Assembly (NCBI RefSeq): GCF_964204645.1
Contig: NC_134025.1
Location: forward strand, 31,092,001-31,156,000
From: Tubulanus polymorphus
Lineage: Eukaryota; Nemertea; Palaeonemertea; Tubulaniformes; Tubulanidae
Direction: 5' to 3'
DNA length: 64,000 bases
In this document: positions 21,533 through 32,589 of the stretch, one piece after another
How positions within the stretch are numbered: position 1 is the first letter of the stretch
Layout of the letters: the number at the start of each line of letters is the position of its first letter
The notes under the pieces: model-generated
Told to the model about the DNA's origin: nothing
Database searches by the model: none
The model's input: only the letters and a program-made list of their open reading frames with translations
Position numbers and translations under genes: made by a program

Positions 21533-24500
21533 ATGGGTGACACCGGTAGTCCAGTGTCGAATCGACTAAAAGCTTACAAGAATAAAGCTTTAGACGTACA
21601 GGAGATGAGACGCAGGAGAGAAGAGGAAGGAATTCAACTCCGCAAACAGAAACGAGAGGAACAACTTTTTAAACGTAGGAATGTATTAGTCGGATCAGAC
21701 GACATGGAAGATCTACCTTCAACTCAATCTACCGTTAATATAGGGGTATGTTAAACTATTCTATTCCAGAGTAGATACTGGTAGATTCTATTCCAGAGTA
21801 GAGACTGGTAGATTCTTTTCCAGAGTAGAGACTGGTAGATTCTATTCTAAGGTAGAGACTGGTAGATTCCTTTCCAGAGTAGATACTGGTAGATTCTATT
21901 CCAGAGTAGATGCTGGTAGATTCTATTACAGAGTAGTAACTGGTAGATTCTATTCCAGAGTAGAGACTGGTAGATTCCTTTCCAGAGTAGATACTGGTAG
22001 ATTCTATTCCAGAGTAGAGACTGGTAGATTCTATTCCAGAGTAGAGACTGGTAGATTCCTTTCCAGAGAAGAGACTGGTAGATTCCTTTCCAGAGAAGAG
22101 ACTGGTAGATTCTATTCCAGAGTAGATGCTGGTGGATTCTATTCCAGAGTAGTAACTGGTAGATTCTATTGTAGAGTAGAGACTGGTAGATTCTATTACA
22201 GAGTAGTAACTGGTAGATTCTAATATAATATATCTATTTTAGGATGAATTAGGTTCATCCAGTTTTCAGGGTGGTATCGCGCCTGAGATGGTTCAGGCAT
22301 TATACAGCAACGATTCAGAACAGCAGTTACAAGCTACTCAAAAATTCAGAAAATTACTTTCAAGAGGTAACAAAAAGAATACAACTATATTTTATAACCT
22401 GAAGCCTAACGAGTATTATAATATTATTATTATGATATATATATATATTTATTGTAGAACCGAATCCACCGATCAATGAAGTGATCCATACTGGTATTAT
22501 ACCCTGTTTCGTTAACTTTCTACAATCAAATGATTGCATTTTGCAGGTAAGATATCGAGCTCACCCTTCACTCCCCTCTTCCCTTCACTCCCCTCTCCCC
22601 TCACTCTTCTCCCTCCTCCCCCGAGGCTAATCCTTGAATTCTATGAAAAAATTCACGAAGGCGGTTTTGATTGAGCATTTGTAATTAGGAATATCAATAA
22701 TTCTGAGCCCAGTTCCATAGTCATGGCTTAGACTTAAGACCAATTTAAGACCATCTTAGTTCTATTGCCAATCTAACAACTTAAGACCGATCTTAAGATT
22801 TAAGAACATTTTTGGACTTAAGTTTCATCTTAGGAACCAGCCCCTGGATTGCAAACTCTCCAGCGGCCGAAGGTTTACAGATTATTGGTATGTTAGTCTG
22901 GTAGAGCGTATTCTGGCCAGAACAGACACGACCCCAGAAGAGAAATCCCGAATCGACCAATCAAAACCTGCCTAAACCTGATATATATATGACTGATTGA
23001 TGTTTTATAGTTTGAAGCTGCGTGGGCGCTAACTAACATCGCGTCTGGTACATCACTACAAACGCGTATAGTTATTGATTCTGGCGCCGTGCCAATATTC
23101 GTACAGTTATTAAGTTCGGAATTCGCAGACGTTCAGGAGCAGGCGGTTTGGGCGCTAGGTAACATCGCGGGCGACGGACCGGGATGTCGCGATTACGTTC
23201 TTAATGAAGAGATTTTAGTACCGTTGTTACAGTGAGTAAAGTAAAGAGTCCCTTCTCACCGTACCCCATTCTCTCATCTAATTTATTTTTTGCAAAATAA
23301 TTTATTTTTAGAATACTGTCCAAAGAACCTCGAATATCAATGACAAGAAATGCAGTTTGGTGTTTATCCAATTTATGCAGAGGCAAAAATCCTGCGCCTG
23401 ATTTTCAAAAGGTAAGTTTGAAACGGATCGTACGTAGAGAGGGGGGTTTGTCGTCGTGTTCGGACGAACATGGTGTAACTATGCCGATAGTAACTATGCC
23501 GATAGTAACAGGCTTCAAGTATTGTTGAAACTGATTGTTTATTTTAAAGGTGTCGCCAGCTCTACCAGTTTTAGCAAGATTATTATTTCATCAAGATAAA
23601 GACGTATTAGCTGATTCGTGTTGGGCTTTATCATATTTATCGGACGGAACTAATGATAAAATACAGGCTGTTATTGATTCGGGAGTTTGTAGACGTCTGG
23701 TAGAATTACTTATGCATAGTCAACAGAGCGTAATATCTGCAGCATTGAGAGCTGTAGGGAATATAGTTACCGGTGATGATATACAAACACAGGTATACCT
23801 TTAACTGGGACCATTTGCATAGACTTTATAGAGGCGCAGTGGCCGAGTGGTTTAAGCCACCGGTCACTGGTCTCGTCAATCCAGGGTTTATGGGTTCATA
23901 CCCTGGTGGCGACAGAGTTTGTTGGTCGAAGGTTCTTCTCTGGTCTCTCCCCCATTGGGAAAAAGAAACATCAAACCCGCTTATAATGCCCTGTGTGGCG
24001 CTTAGTAGGTTGAGGGTGTTAGAAAAAAAACCAAAAAAATAGACTTAAGACCAGACTAAGACCATCTTTGTTCTATAGCCAATCAAACAACTTAAGATCA
24101 GTCTTAAGATTTAAGACCACTTTTGGTGTTAAGTCTTGACTATGGAACCGTCCCCTGGGCCCAGTTCCACGAAAAAGTTTAAGCCTAAAACGGTTAAGTT
24201 TGAATTGTTGTCCTCATTGAAAATGTGAAGTAACTAATAGCGATTACAACAAAAATTCCAGTTTAACTTTTTTGTGAAACTGGGCCCTGATGTCTATTTC
24301 AACTCGTTTGGGGGTTATTCTACCAATAGTGTTTCTATGATCGGAGAAGAACTGTCTGAAGAGTGACGAGTATTTTCTGTATTTCAGGTGATATTAAACT
24401 GTTCAGCTTTACCGTACTTGTTACACTTACTCAGCAGTCCGAAAGAATCCATTAAAAAAGAAGCGTGTTGGACAATATCGAATATAACCGCCGGAAATAG

Positions 24501-26820
24501 ATCACAAATTCAGGTAAATTATTCATCATCTTTCATATGTATTATAGATTACAGGCTGGGATCGTTAAACTCAATTCATTAGTTGATAATCGGGTTCAAG
24601 TTAAACCCAACCCAATCAATCTTTGCTATTTGGAAGATCGTTTGAATGAACTGAAACAGATTTCAATGATGTATTTCTTCGATTTAAACAAAAAATTCTA
24701 TGAATTTCACTGATTTTCGAACTGCCGGTAGATCTGTACTTGGATTTCCGATTTTAAAATCAAACCCCTATTTCGTTTCCGGCATGTGTTGTGGGTTGGT
24801 TTGTTACAGAGTCACGCCAGACAAAATCAAATAAATTAGGGGAACATTGATTGAAGTGAAACCGAGGTTTGAGTGGTTAACTCTAAACTGACCCGTGACG
24901 TGTCTGTAAGTGTAGAGAGTATTGTACATGTTTTTCAGGACGTCATCGACGCGAATATTTTTGTCGTGTTGATCGAAATTCTCGGTAAAGCTGAGTTTAA
25001 AACAAGAAAAGAAGCGGCTTGGGCGATAACTAACGCTACATCGGGAGGAACTCCGGATCAAATCAAGTACATTGTTTTTACATATCCTACATATCTCTCT
25101 TCTTTCTGTCTAAATGAAATTTACAACAACTTGAGGAATATGAATCAATCATATTATATGTAATTTTTGTCTATAAGTGTGAAAACAGGTCGGCCTAGAG
25201 CTGAGTGTCAACTTTCACGATTTTACTGCTAGTGCATAAGGTAGCTTTGACTGTGAAATGAATGGAGAAAAAAAAGTATTTATAGGAAGTTGATTTACCT
25301 GATGAAGTTACTCCAAGCACTAATGTCTATTTATTAATTGATGAGACCTGTTTTTCTGGGATATTTTGCTTACTTTTTAGGATACATACCTCATTTATGT
25401 CTTAACAGAATGCCAAAAATCGCGGACAACAACTGAATATCTGATATATTTCCAGTTCTGTACCAATTAGATGGATTGGCAAAAAGACTCCTTAAGTCCA
25501 GTTGAATGAGAGAGAAAATCTTCCATTTTGTCAAATTTCTTGGATTTGAACATTGTTACCATGCCTACGCCACCCTGATTTAGTTGTTGAGACCCCACAA
25601 GAAAAATAACTTTATTTCGTAGGCATGGTGACAATGTAAAAATTAAGAAATTTCACAAAATGGAGGATTTTCACTCATTCAATTGGACATAAGGAGTCTT
25701 TTTGCCAATCCATCTAATTGGTACTGAACTGGAATGATATCGGATATTCAGTTGTTGTCCGCGATTTTTGGCATTCTGTTAAGACATGAATGAGGTATGT
25801 ACCCCAAAAAGCATGCAAAGTATCCCAGAAAAACAACAGGTCTCATTAATTCATGAATAGACATTAGTGGTAGTAATCAGTTAAACTACACAGTGATTAC
25901 CTTATTTTATAATTTACTATCTACACGGTCGATGTAATTATTTGTTTGTAGATTTCTGGTAAATCAAGGTTGTATTCCGCCGTTGTGCGATTTGTTGACC
26001 GTTATGGATGTTAAAATTATTCAAGTAGCGTTGAACGGTTTGGAGAATATTCTACGTCTCGGCGAGCAGGAGGCAAACTTTAAAAACAAACCAAACTCGC
26101 ACGCTGTTATTGTTGAGGAATGTTTCGGTAAGTATTTTAAATACATCCTCAAACTGTGTCTCTGGAGAACACATCCTCAAACTGTGTCTCTGGAGAACAC
26201 ATCCTCAAACTGTGTCTCTGGAGAACACATCCTCAAACTGTGTCTCTGGAGAACACATCCTCAAACTGTGTCTCTGGAGAATACAACCTCAAACTGTGTC
26301 CAGTATAAATGAGTTCAGGTCGAATTTTAGTTTTCTGTATTGCTTAGTAAGGTGGTATCATAACTGCATTACCGGTAGACTCTGTTTGCCACGGAGCTAA
26401 TATCCTCTGATTATCACAAACCCCGCGTGTCAAAATATTCAAAATTGAAACCTAATCAAATTCATGCGATGATGACCTATGTTTTGGTCCTGTAAAATCT
26501 GAGGCAAGCGCTGGTTCTAACTTAACTGAGCTTGAGTTTAATTTCGTTTTGAAATATTCCGTAGTTAAATCATCGACAAACTGAAAATATTTCCAGCTGT
26601 TTATTTTATTCTATTTTCCGTTTCAGGTTTGGATAAAATCGAGTTTTTGCAAAGCCACGAAAACGGAGAAATTTATCAAAAAGCTTATCACATAATCGAT
26701 GCATATTTCGGGGCGGAGGAAGAGGTGAAATACATCGCGCCGGGCGTCGACGCTAACGGACAACAGTATAACTTCAACCTCGGCGAACAAGCTCCGCAGG
26801 GGGGATTTCAGTTACAATGA
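21533..26820 (+). CDS. KPNA: Importin subunit alpha, KPNA1/5/6 type, complete
   Basis: Nuclear import adaptor that binds classical NLS cargo and importin beta. Ten coding exons: 21533-21745, 22243-22366, 22458-22546, 23011-23231, 23312-23411, 23550-23792, 24388-24513, 24939-25066, 25952-26127, 26627-26820; 537 residues against 536-538 in vertebrate orthologues. Seen: IBB domain with [18 protein letters not shown]; armadillo repeats carrying the NLS-groove W...N pairs ([56 protein letters not shown]); [13 protein letters not shown]; then the last ARM repeat and [13 protein letters not shown], followed by the C-terminal tail. The KEPNPP-like ARM1 entry (EPNPPINEV) and C-terminal GGFQL place it with KPNA1/5/6, not KPNA2 or KPNA3/4. 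A 5' exon may end at 21144 with its own ATG placed directly before the exon 2 ATG. Several introns are mostly minisatellite. Confidence 0.95.
21768..22220. repeat. Minisatellite filling KPNA intron 2
   Basis: About 17 copies of a 27-bp unit (TTCTATTCCAGAGTAGAGAC with TGGTAGA). It starts about 20 bp after the donor (GTATGT, 21746) and stops about 22 bp before the exon 3 acceptor, so the intron is nearly all repeat. Confidence 0.93.
22705..22855. mobile_element. Foldback element, ACTTAAGACC family (copy 2)
   Basis: Intact copy in KPNA intron 4: GAGCCCAGTTCCATAGTC at the left, TAGGAACCAGCCCCTGG at the right, with ACTTAAGACC internally. Very similar to 2311-2454. Confidence 0.65.
23805..24156. 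mobile_element. Foldback element, ACTTAAGACC family (copy 3, split by a SINE)
   Basis: The two halves 23805-23826 and 24039-24156 make one copy of the family, interrupted by the SINE at 23827-24038. In KPNA intron 7. Confidence 0.7.
23827..24038 (+). mobile_element. tRNA-derived SINE with target-site duplication
   Basis: A tRNA-like head has an exact pol III A box TGGCCGAGTGG (23840-23850) and a B box-like GGTTCATACC (23893-23902), 42 bp apart. A non-tRNA body follows, then an A-rich tail. An 8-bp duplication ATAGACTT flanks it (23819-23826 and 24039-24046). The head resembles a long-variable-arm tRNA (Ser/Leu class). Confidence 0.82.
24157..24287. mobile_element. Foldback element with GGGCCCAGTTYCAC ends
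   Basis: Terminal inverted repeats of about 25 bp: GGGCCCAGTTCCACGAAAAA and TTTTTTGTGAAACTGGGCCC. 131 bp in all, non-coding, in KPNA intron 7, directly after the split element. Confidence 0.75.
25300..25885. mobile_element. Large foldback (about 590 bp) in KPNA intron 9
   Basis: Two arms of about 270 bp, near 90 percent alike by eye, meet around 25580-25610. Shared blocks include ATGCCAAAAATCGCGGACAA, ACCAATTAGATGGATTGGCA and GGCATGGT. The pre-mRNA could form a long dsRNA stem. No protein frame is conserved in the arms. Probably a non-autonomous foldback transposon, or a local inverted duplication. Confidence 0.88.
26144..26300. repeat. 28-bp minisatellite at start of KPNA intron 10
   Basis: Five to six copies of ACATCCTCAAACTGTGTCTC plus TGGAGAAC, starting about 16 bp after the donor (GTAAGT, 26128). 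The apparent open frames through it are artefacts. Confidence 0.93.
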
Positions 26821-27116
26821 GATATACACACGTTAGGATTTAATATTTACAGATCTTTCTCTCAATCTTGTGTTCGGATTATTGTTAATCTATTTATTTT
26901 TGCCGATGTTTATCGAAACGATAAAAGTTCGAAAAATGGAATTTAGAAAAAAAAAACAACGAAATTCGAATCTCGATGAGTATTAAATTGATTTTCCCTG
27001 CGTGTGATTAAACTCTGTTCAGTTCATCAGATCGCTTTAAATACACCTGCTTCATATCTCTCAAACAGTCAGAGCAAAGGGAGAGAGAGAGAGGGAGCAG
27101 TGAGAGGGAGCAGTGA

Positions 27117-27214
<98 letters not shown>

Positions 27215-27290
27215 TTGTTTCACTGATTTGATAATTTAATTTATACCGAATGATGAAACAAATCTTATGTATTTTCCGTTGCTATTTTGA
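26821..27290 (+). other. KPNA 3' flank with (GA)n microsatellite
   Basis: Non-coding. ATTAAA at 26982-26987 is a possible poly(A) signal for KPNA. A GAGAGA tract with a few interruptions runs from 27079 to 27210. Confidence 0.7.
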
Positions 27291-27296
27291 AGTCAT

Positions 27297-27745
27297 CCTG
27301 AATCCAGTTCCACAGTTCTGAATCCAGATCCACAGTTCTGAATCCAGTTGCACAGTTCTGAATCCAGTTGCACAGTTCTGAATCCAGTTGCACAGTTCTG
27401 AATCCAGTTGCACAGTTCTGAATCCAGTTGCACAGTTCTGAATCCGGTTCCACAGTTCTGGACCCGGTTCCACAGTTCTGGACCCAGTTCCACAGTTCTG
27501 GACCCAGTTCCACAGTTCTGGACTCAGTTCCACAGTTCTGGACCCGGTTCCACAGTTCTGGACCCAGTTCCACAGTTCTGGACCCAGTTCCACAGTTCTG
27601 GACTCAGTTCCACAGTTCTAGACCCAGTTCCACAGTTCTGGACCCGGTTCCACAGTTCTGGACCCGGTTCCACAGTTCTGGACCCGGTTCCACAGTTCTG
27701 GACCCGGTTCCACAGTTCTGGACCCGGTTCCACCAGCCTGCATCT
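27297..27745. repeat. 20-bp array GACCCAGTTCCACAGTTCTG
   Basis: About 22 copies of a 20-bp unit. The first seven read AATCCAGTTGCACAGTTCTG, the rest GACCCAGTTCCACAGTTCTG. The unit equals the end of the foldback family at 9756. Open frames occur on both strands because the unit lacks stops; they are not genes. Confidence 0.95.
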
Positions 27746-28226
27746 GGTTCCGCTGTTAATGGTTGTCACTGGTTGGTTAGAACTATGGAACTGGGTCCAG
27801 TAATATACTCCTTGTCTATCAGGTTCTGTTTATTATTTCTCTTTCAATGTTTTTCTCTTATATTTATTCGATAATTATGTTGAAAATTATTGTGTATTTC
27901 GAAATAGTTTTGTTGAATGTGACACTAAAATGTATTTTTAGTAAAATTTGATATTCTTGTGTAAGATGAGTACCGTAACATCTTTACTCTCACTGAGAGG
28001 GATAGAGAACAGAGAGAAAGAGCTGTTGCTCTTACTGAGTTTAATTGTATTTTCACTATTTTCTGATGACTTCAGTAGTTGTGACTCTATGACTGTGTAT
28101 TATTAGTAATGATGTAATATAGATTAATTGGCTTTCTTTGTGCATTCATTCACAATTAATATAATTTCATCAAAAACAAGTGCAGACATCAGTTCCTCCC
28201 TTGTACCTCACACATACAAACACCGC
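27746..28226. other. Intergenic, no gene seen
   Basis: AT-rich sequence without a supported exon; possibly distal KPNA 3' UTR. Confidence 0.4.
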
Positions 28227-28350
28227 GGCCTGGTTTTATAGAATTAATGTTATTCCGCTCATTCTCCTTGTAGTGAAGTATGGATTGAAATAGGCTGATT
28301 TATAACAATACCTCGGTTTAGAATAATACCGATTCTATAAAACTGAGACC
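28227..28350. mobile_element. Foldback element with GGYCTSRGTTTTATAGAAT ends
   Basis: GGCCTGGTTTTATAGAATTA at the left and GATTCTATAAAACTGAGACC at the right, about 124 bp, non-coding, MITE-like. Confidence 0.65.
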
Positions 28351-28947
28351 TCACCCCGCAAATTTCTAAAATACTATCCAATAAAAAGTTTGGAATTCAT
28401 TGGCCCCTGACCTCTTATTCTTCATGTAAATATTGAAATTCAGTGAATAAATGTCTGCACAAAATGATTTCATAAACATAAAGATTTACAAAATACAAGA
28501 CAAGACTTCACATGGAAAACTACACTAAATCTATAAAACACAAGACTCTTAAGAATTAAAATAAAAAAACAACAATCCAATTCATTAATGATACATTCAT
28601 ACATGATGCAGTAGTAATATAAAACCCCACTGTTCAGAATACACTGAATTTGTCCTCTGAATCATTCAGATATGACCTCTTCGAGAGGTAGATCTGCTGA
28701 CCTCAATTAGATAGATCTGGCCTTTTTTAGAAGTGAATACTCTTAATGTACGATTGATTCTCTTCAAGCTGAAACAAAATCATTGAAAAATGTTGAATAT
28801 ATCAACTCGAGGGAGATAGAATGATTTAATTGGAAATGCAGTAAAAAGCTGCCTTAGGGGAGAGGGGGGGGGGTATTTCTAGTCTTTCTAGGGGGGGTTG
28901 TTATCATATTGATAGGCCCTACCTGCCCTGTTTGATGTTTTGTCAGC

Positions 28948-29152
28948 TTAATGGGTCCAGCTAAATAAATGCACGTTAGTTATGATTCCGATGAATGTAA
29001 GAACAGTTAGACTGAGCTCAAGTGTCGCTCGCATCCAAACAATTCTCAGGATATTTGTTGGAATAATTTTCTGTCTCTGATAATCGTTCTCGAGTCCAAC
29101 ACATTTCTCGCGGATTTCATAATTTTGTAAGAAGCCACTCGAGCGTAGTCTA
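28948..29152 (-). CDS. Candidate 3'-terminal exon of an unknown minus-strand gene
   Basis: Reading the minus strand, an acceptor (CTACAAACAG, AG complement at 29153-29154) is followed by 67 open codons and TAA (28948-28950). The peptide has charged residues, then a hydrophobic segment LELSLTVLTFIGIITNVHLF that could cross a membrane near the C-terminus. Codon choice, with several CG-containing codons, resembles the window's real exons. I found no convincing upstream exon at 29.2-31 kb, and I do not recognise the family. It may be an orphan exon, a pseudogene remnant or chance. Confidence 0.25.
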
Positions 29153-30770
29153 CTGTTTGTAGTTATATTACTGTCAGTAGATTATTTACTATTTAACATG
29201 TGTTTGAATAAGAAATTACACATAATTTAAGCGACTACTTGTACCAAAGATCTGGCTCATCAGAGTGTAGTTTATAGAGGTCTTGTACGTGATGTTTGTA
29301 AAACAGTCCTGGAGGTTAAAGGGTTAAAGACCATAAAAATGTTTACAAATCTTTTAGATTTGTATAGAGTGGTGTTGAACCTACAGTCTCCATGTCAATT
29401 AAGTGTGGCAATTTTACTATAACACTGGTGACTTACTGTACATTGCTATGAAGGATAATCATGGCCCCCATTTCACGGTTGTGACTTACAAATTAACTCT
29501 CAGTTACAATCAGTTCATTTTCAATGAGTTAATTCTGATTTTAGTCTTTCAGTTGTGTTAAAATAGGCCGAAGGGATTAAGAAACTTCGAAGGTCTGTCC
29601 CGGTAATCTGTTATTGTGTTTGACCGCCGATGGCTGAAGTCAAGTAGTAAAGGCACATGACTACAAGACCTCTATACTTCAGGTATCATTCTGCAGCCCC
29701 CGAAACCTGCTGCACCTCTTCAGATTGTTGAAGTGTAAATTGTGGCAGTTCAGGGCGAACTTCGGTTTTCATATTTAGTCGACGAGTAGTTCGGTTTCAC
29801 GTAGTTTAACGGTATAGTTGAACTGGGCTGTACGTTGATACCTCACCACGGTAACGGTATACAGTATTGTTGTAACTGTTTCTAGTCGTGTTTCTTATTC
29901 GTAGTTATTTATGATACGTTTCCACAATATACTGTATTGTGCTATAGACAACGAATAAGTGGTGAATATTCCTCTATTATCTTCGTCAAAGCTGGTCTTT
30001 GCAGTAAGTCCTGGGTTTATGGGGGGAGGACGGGTTGTATTCCTGGGGCCAGTTACGCAATCGACACTCGGTTCTAAAGCTAAACTAACGACGTAAAACC
30101 AGTCTCTTATGTTATGATTCTGCTGCTGGTCCTGGGTTGGGTTTAATTGTAAACTTGTCCTACTTTAAAACATGCATGATGTAATATTTATATCGTGTAT
30201 GTTTCGTGTCTCGGGTGAGGAGAATTTTGTGATACTTAATACGAAGGTCTCTGGGGAAGAGGGAGAGGTGGGTGGAGGTCTATGGGTTCTCTTGTTGGGG
30301 GGTCGGAAAATGAGGATAGTTGGTTCCTAAAGATACATTATTCTTAAAAACAATGTAAGCATTAAAAAACACAAACCAAAACCTGATATTAAAAACAATG
30401 TACAATAATAAATGTAAATAACGTAATTAAAATAAAAACATTTGTACAAAAATTTATACAAACAGTTTCTACAAAATACTAACTTTTACCCATGTTTAAC
30501 CGCTGCGAAAGGGAGAGACTGAAAGAGGTCTGATACTGGTTGATTTATGGTGTAGACTTTAGTTAAAACAGAGTTCAATAAACTTCATGACAAAACAATT
30601 CCGTATTTTTTGTTAATGGTTTTCCTGAGCCTAGACTGGTTGCCTGTTAATGCTATGATGAACTTGTATCCGGATGACATCCAGATGATCGCGTGATCGA
30701 TGAAAGAGTGTAATTGGAGACATCCGGACGCGTCCGGATTGAATAGAGTCTGCGTCCCAGAGTGGTCTTG
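29153..30770. other. Intergenic, no gene firmly supported
   Basis: Mixed non-coding DNA. A weak foldback of the CCAGTTCCACAGTT type may lie at 29463-29568. A 17-bp near-palindrome ACAATATACTGTATTGT is at 29923-29939. No splice-compatible conserved exon was recognised on either strand. Confidence 0.4.
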
Positions 30771-30905
30771 ATGCTGAATAGAGGATGTACAAGGGTGTCC
30801 CGGGTTCGAACCCAATAATTACTGAAAGTGGTTCTGGAATGGCCCTGATGCTGAATAGAGGATGTACTCTGGGGTGTCCCGGGTTCGAACCGTGTAAATA
30901 TTGGT
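30771..30905. repeat. Two-copy TGATGCTGAATAGAGGATG / GGGTTCGAAC repeat
   Basis: Two units of about 80 bp. Each has TGATGCTGAATAGAGGATGT followed by GTGTCCCGGGTTCGAAC. Related fragments occur at 17560 and 55085. The B-box-like GGTTCGAA suggests a tRNA-derived origin, but no A box is evident. Confidence 0.65.
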
Positions 30906-30930
30906 TCGAAACCATACATATTTTAACCCT

Positions 30931-31064
30931 CAAGTGCTGCCGCTATACATATCGTTGACGGTGAATATATGAACTAACTTATTACTCGCGCGCCGCAGTA
31001 GGAATCAGTTAGTTCACAAATTTACCGTTTATAATACGCATAGGGGCAGCACCCAACAGTAAAT
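30931..31064. mobile_element. Palindromic AAGTGCTGCCGCTA module (MITE-like), copy B
   Basis: Left arm CAAGTGCTGCCGCTATAC to ATGAACTAACTT, right arm AGTTAGTTCACAAATT to GGGGCAGCAC, with a 25-bp GC-richer loop (about 30981-31005). Same family as 17304-17456, and again next to the TGAATAGAGGATG repeat. Confidence 0.75.
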
Positions 31065-31396
31065 GACCGACTGTATGTACTGAATAAGAATCGAATTGAT
31101 TCGTAATTAAGAGTGAGAGCCATCACAGGTTTCACTCACTCACACTACCGATCACAATTTGGGGCTGCTCTTATTGGCGTTTCAAATAATACCCTCTGAA
31201 ATTACATCCATCATCCGAAATATGTATGTAGGTTTTAAACATGGGTCAGTGGTGCTGTAATCTTTTTCCTAAATTCATGATCCACTAAAATTATTTCATC
31301 TTCAAATCAATATCACCCGAGTAGGCCACCCCTCATCACAATCTGAAATATTAAAAAAAGAAACAGACTTGGGCAAATTACCAAAAGCGTATGTTC
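31065..31396. other. Intergenic, no gene seen
   Basis: Non-coding stretch between the palindromic module and the tRNA-like element; nothing recognised. Confidence 0.4.
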
Positions 31397-31463
31397 GCTA
31401 TGGCAGGACTCGAAACTATGGTCTCCGGTTTACCAGGCGGGAACTCTAACCACTAGACCATAG
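31397..31463 (-). pseudogene. tRNA-like pseudogene or SINE head
   Basis: On the minus strand CTATGG...CCATAG can form an acceptor stem. TGGTCTAGTGG matches the A box and GTTTCGAGTCC the B box with one change. It is 67 bases, shorter than a normal tRNA, and the T-stem 5' side does not pair, so it is degenerate. No poly(A) tail is visible. Confidence 0.5.
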
Positions 31464-31751
31464 ATCTGTGGTAATCACTCGTGTGTGTAAGTTTGTCTCG
31501 TATGTGATTTTGTATGTGTTCAGTTTGCTTAAAATCGATTTTCAGAATGCATCTTAAACAGTTTGTCAAACAGATTAAGTTAAACAGATAACTGGGGTAA
31601 ACTGAGGACACATCAGTGTGGATAATAATTGAATTTGCGTGCATTCGAACCAAATGGAATTTTTTGTGGCGTTGATCAGGTTCGAATCCCATCAGAAAAT
31701 TATTTTTTAAACTTGGCGGTAATATTGGTACTTTTCATTGGTCAGGATCAG

Positions 31752-31800
31752 TGACGTCATACTGTCAGTATAAAAACTCAGGTCAGCCGATCCCTCTTTC
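31752..31800 (+). promoter_or_regulatory. Core promoter: CRE, TATA box and TCT/TOP-like initiator
   Basis: TGACGTCA at 31752-31759 is a full CRE palindrome. TATAAAA lies at 31769-31775. A pyrimidine string CCCTCTTTCC (31792-31801) fits the TCT initiator consensus with the start C at about 31796, 27 bp after the TATA box. A donor GTAAGC follows at 31820. TCT starts are typical of ribosomal-protein and other TOP mRNAs; their pairing with a CRE and TATA box is inferred from spacing. Confidence 0.65.
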
Positions 31801-32589
31801 CAGTTCGGCCATTTTACAGGTAAGCAAACGTCGTCCATTTTATTCAAACGTCGTCCATTTTATTTAATTCTTTCGATCAAATTTATCTATCAATCTTACT
31901 TGTAAATTTTATACATATAGACCTTAGGTTTCGCATACGGCTTTATGTAAGACAATTTCAAGAGTTCCGAAAGTTCGGATTATATTATATAGGTGTTTAA
32001 TTATGACATTTCCATTTTGACGTTCTTTTTGCTCTAAATTGTCCAAATGGTGTTTTTAACATTTAGAAGTAAGTTGCAACATTGATTTGCAATTTCGCTC
32101 TCGTGATAATGAAGACGTTATTGTGATTTCATTGAGGAAATTTATTAATTTTATTTATGAAATTTTCGGAAGCAGTTTTTCTGCTGTTCAGATCTACGCG
32201 CTAAAGCGGCTAGTTGACATGCCTAGGTGTAATACACAGACAGCTCAGTCTATTCAACCATGACTCGAATCCATAGAAACCTTTCATTCGAAGCGTCGTT
32301 CAACTTAATTCTGGTGGCTTCTATATTTAATATTTAGAAAATTATGATACCCAATAATTTAACGTTAATTATTATTATTACTTAATAGAAACTCGATTTA
32401 GCTATTTCTTAGAGTCAATAATTTTCGATTTTCTTGATTTTAATAAGATTGTTTTTACATTGCAGTAGCAGCAGCAGCATCAACAGCAGCAGTTAAAAAA
32501 GCAACAGTTATAAAAGCAACAGCAGCAGTACAACGACAACTACAACAATTACAACTTCAACAATTAAAACTTGAACTTCAACTTTGAAT

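Noticed and set aside
23827-24038. Functional tRNA-Ser or tRNA-Leu gene
   Set aside because: The anticodon arm and acceptor stem do not pair properly, and the copy has a non-tRNA body, A-rich tail and target duplication: it is a SINE.
27265-27803. Open frames on both strands with QNCGTGSRTVE- or HSSGPGSTV-like repeats
   Set aside because: Products of the 20-bp array. All frames are open because the unit lacks stops; no splice sites or homology.
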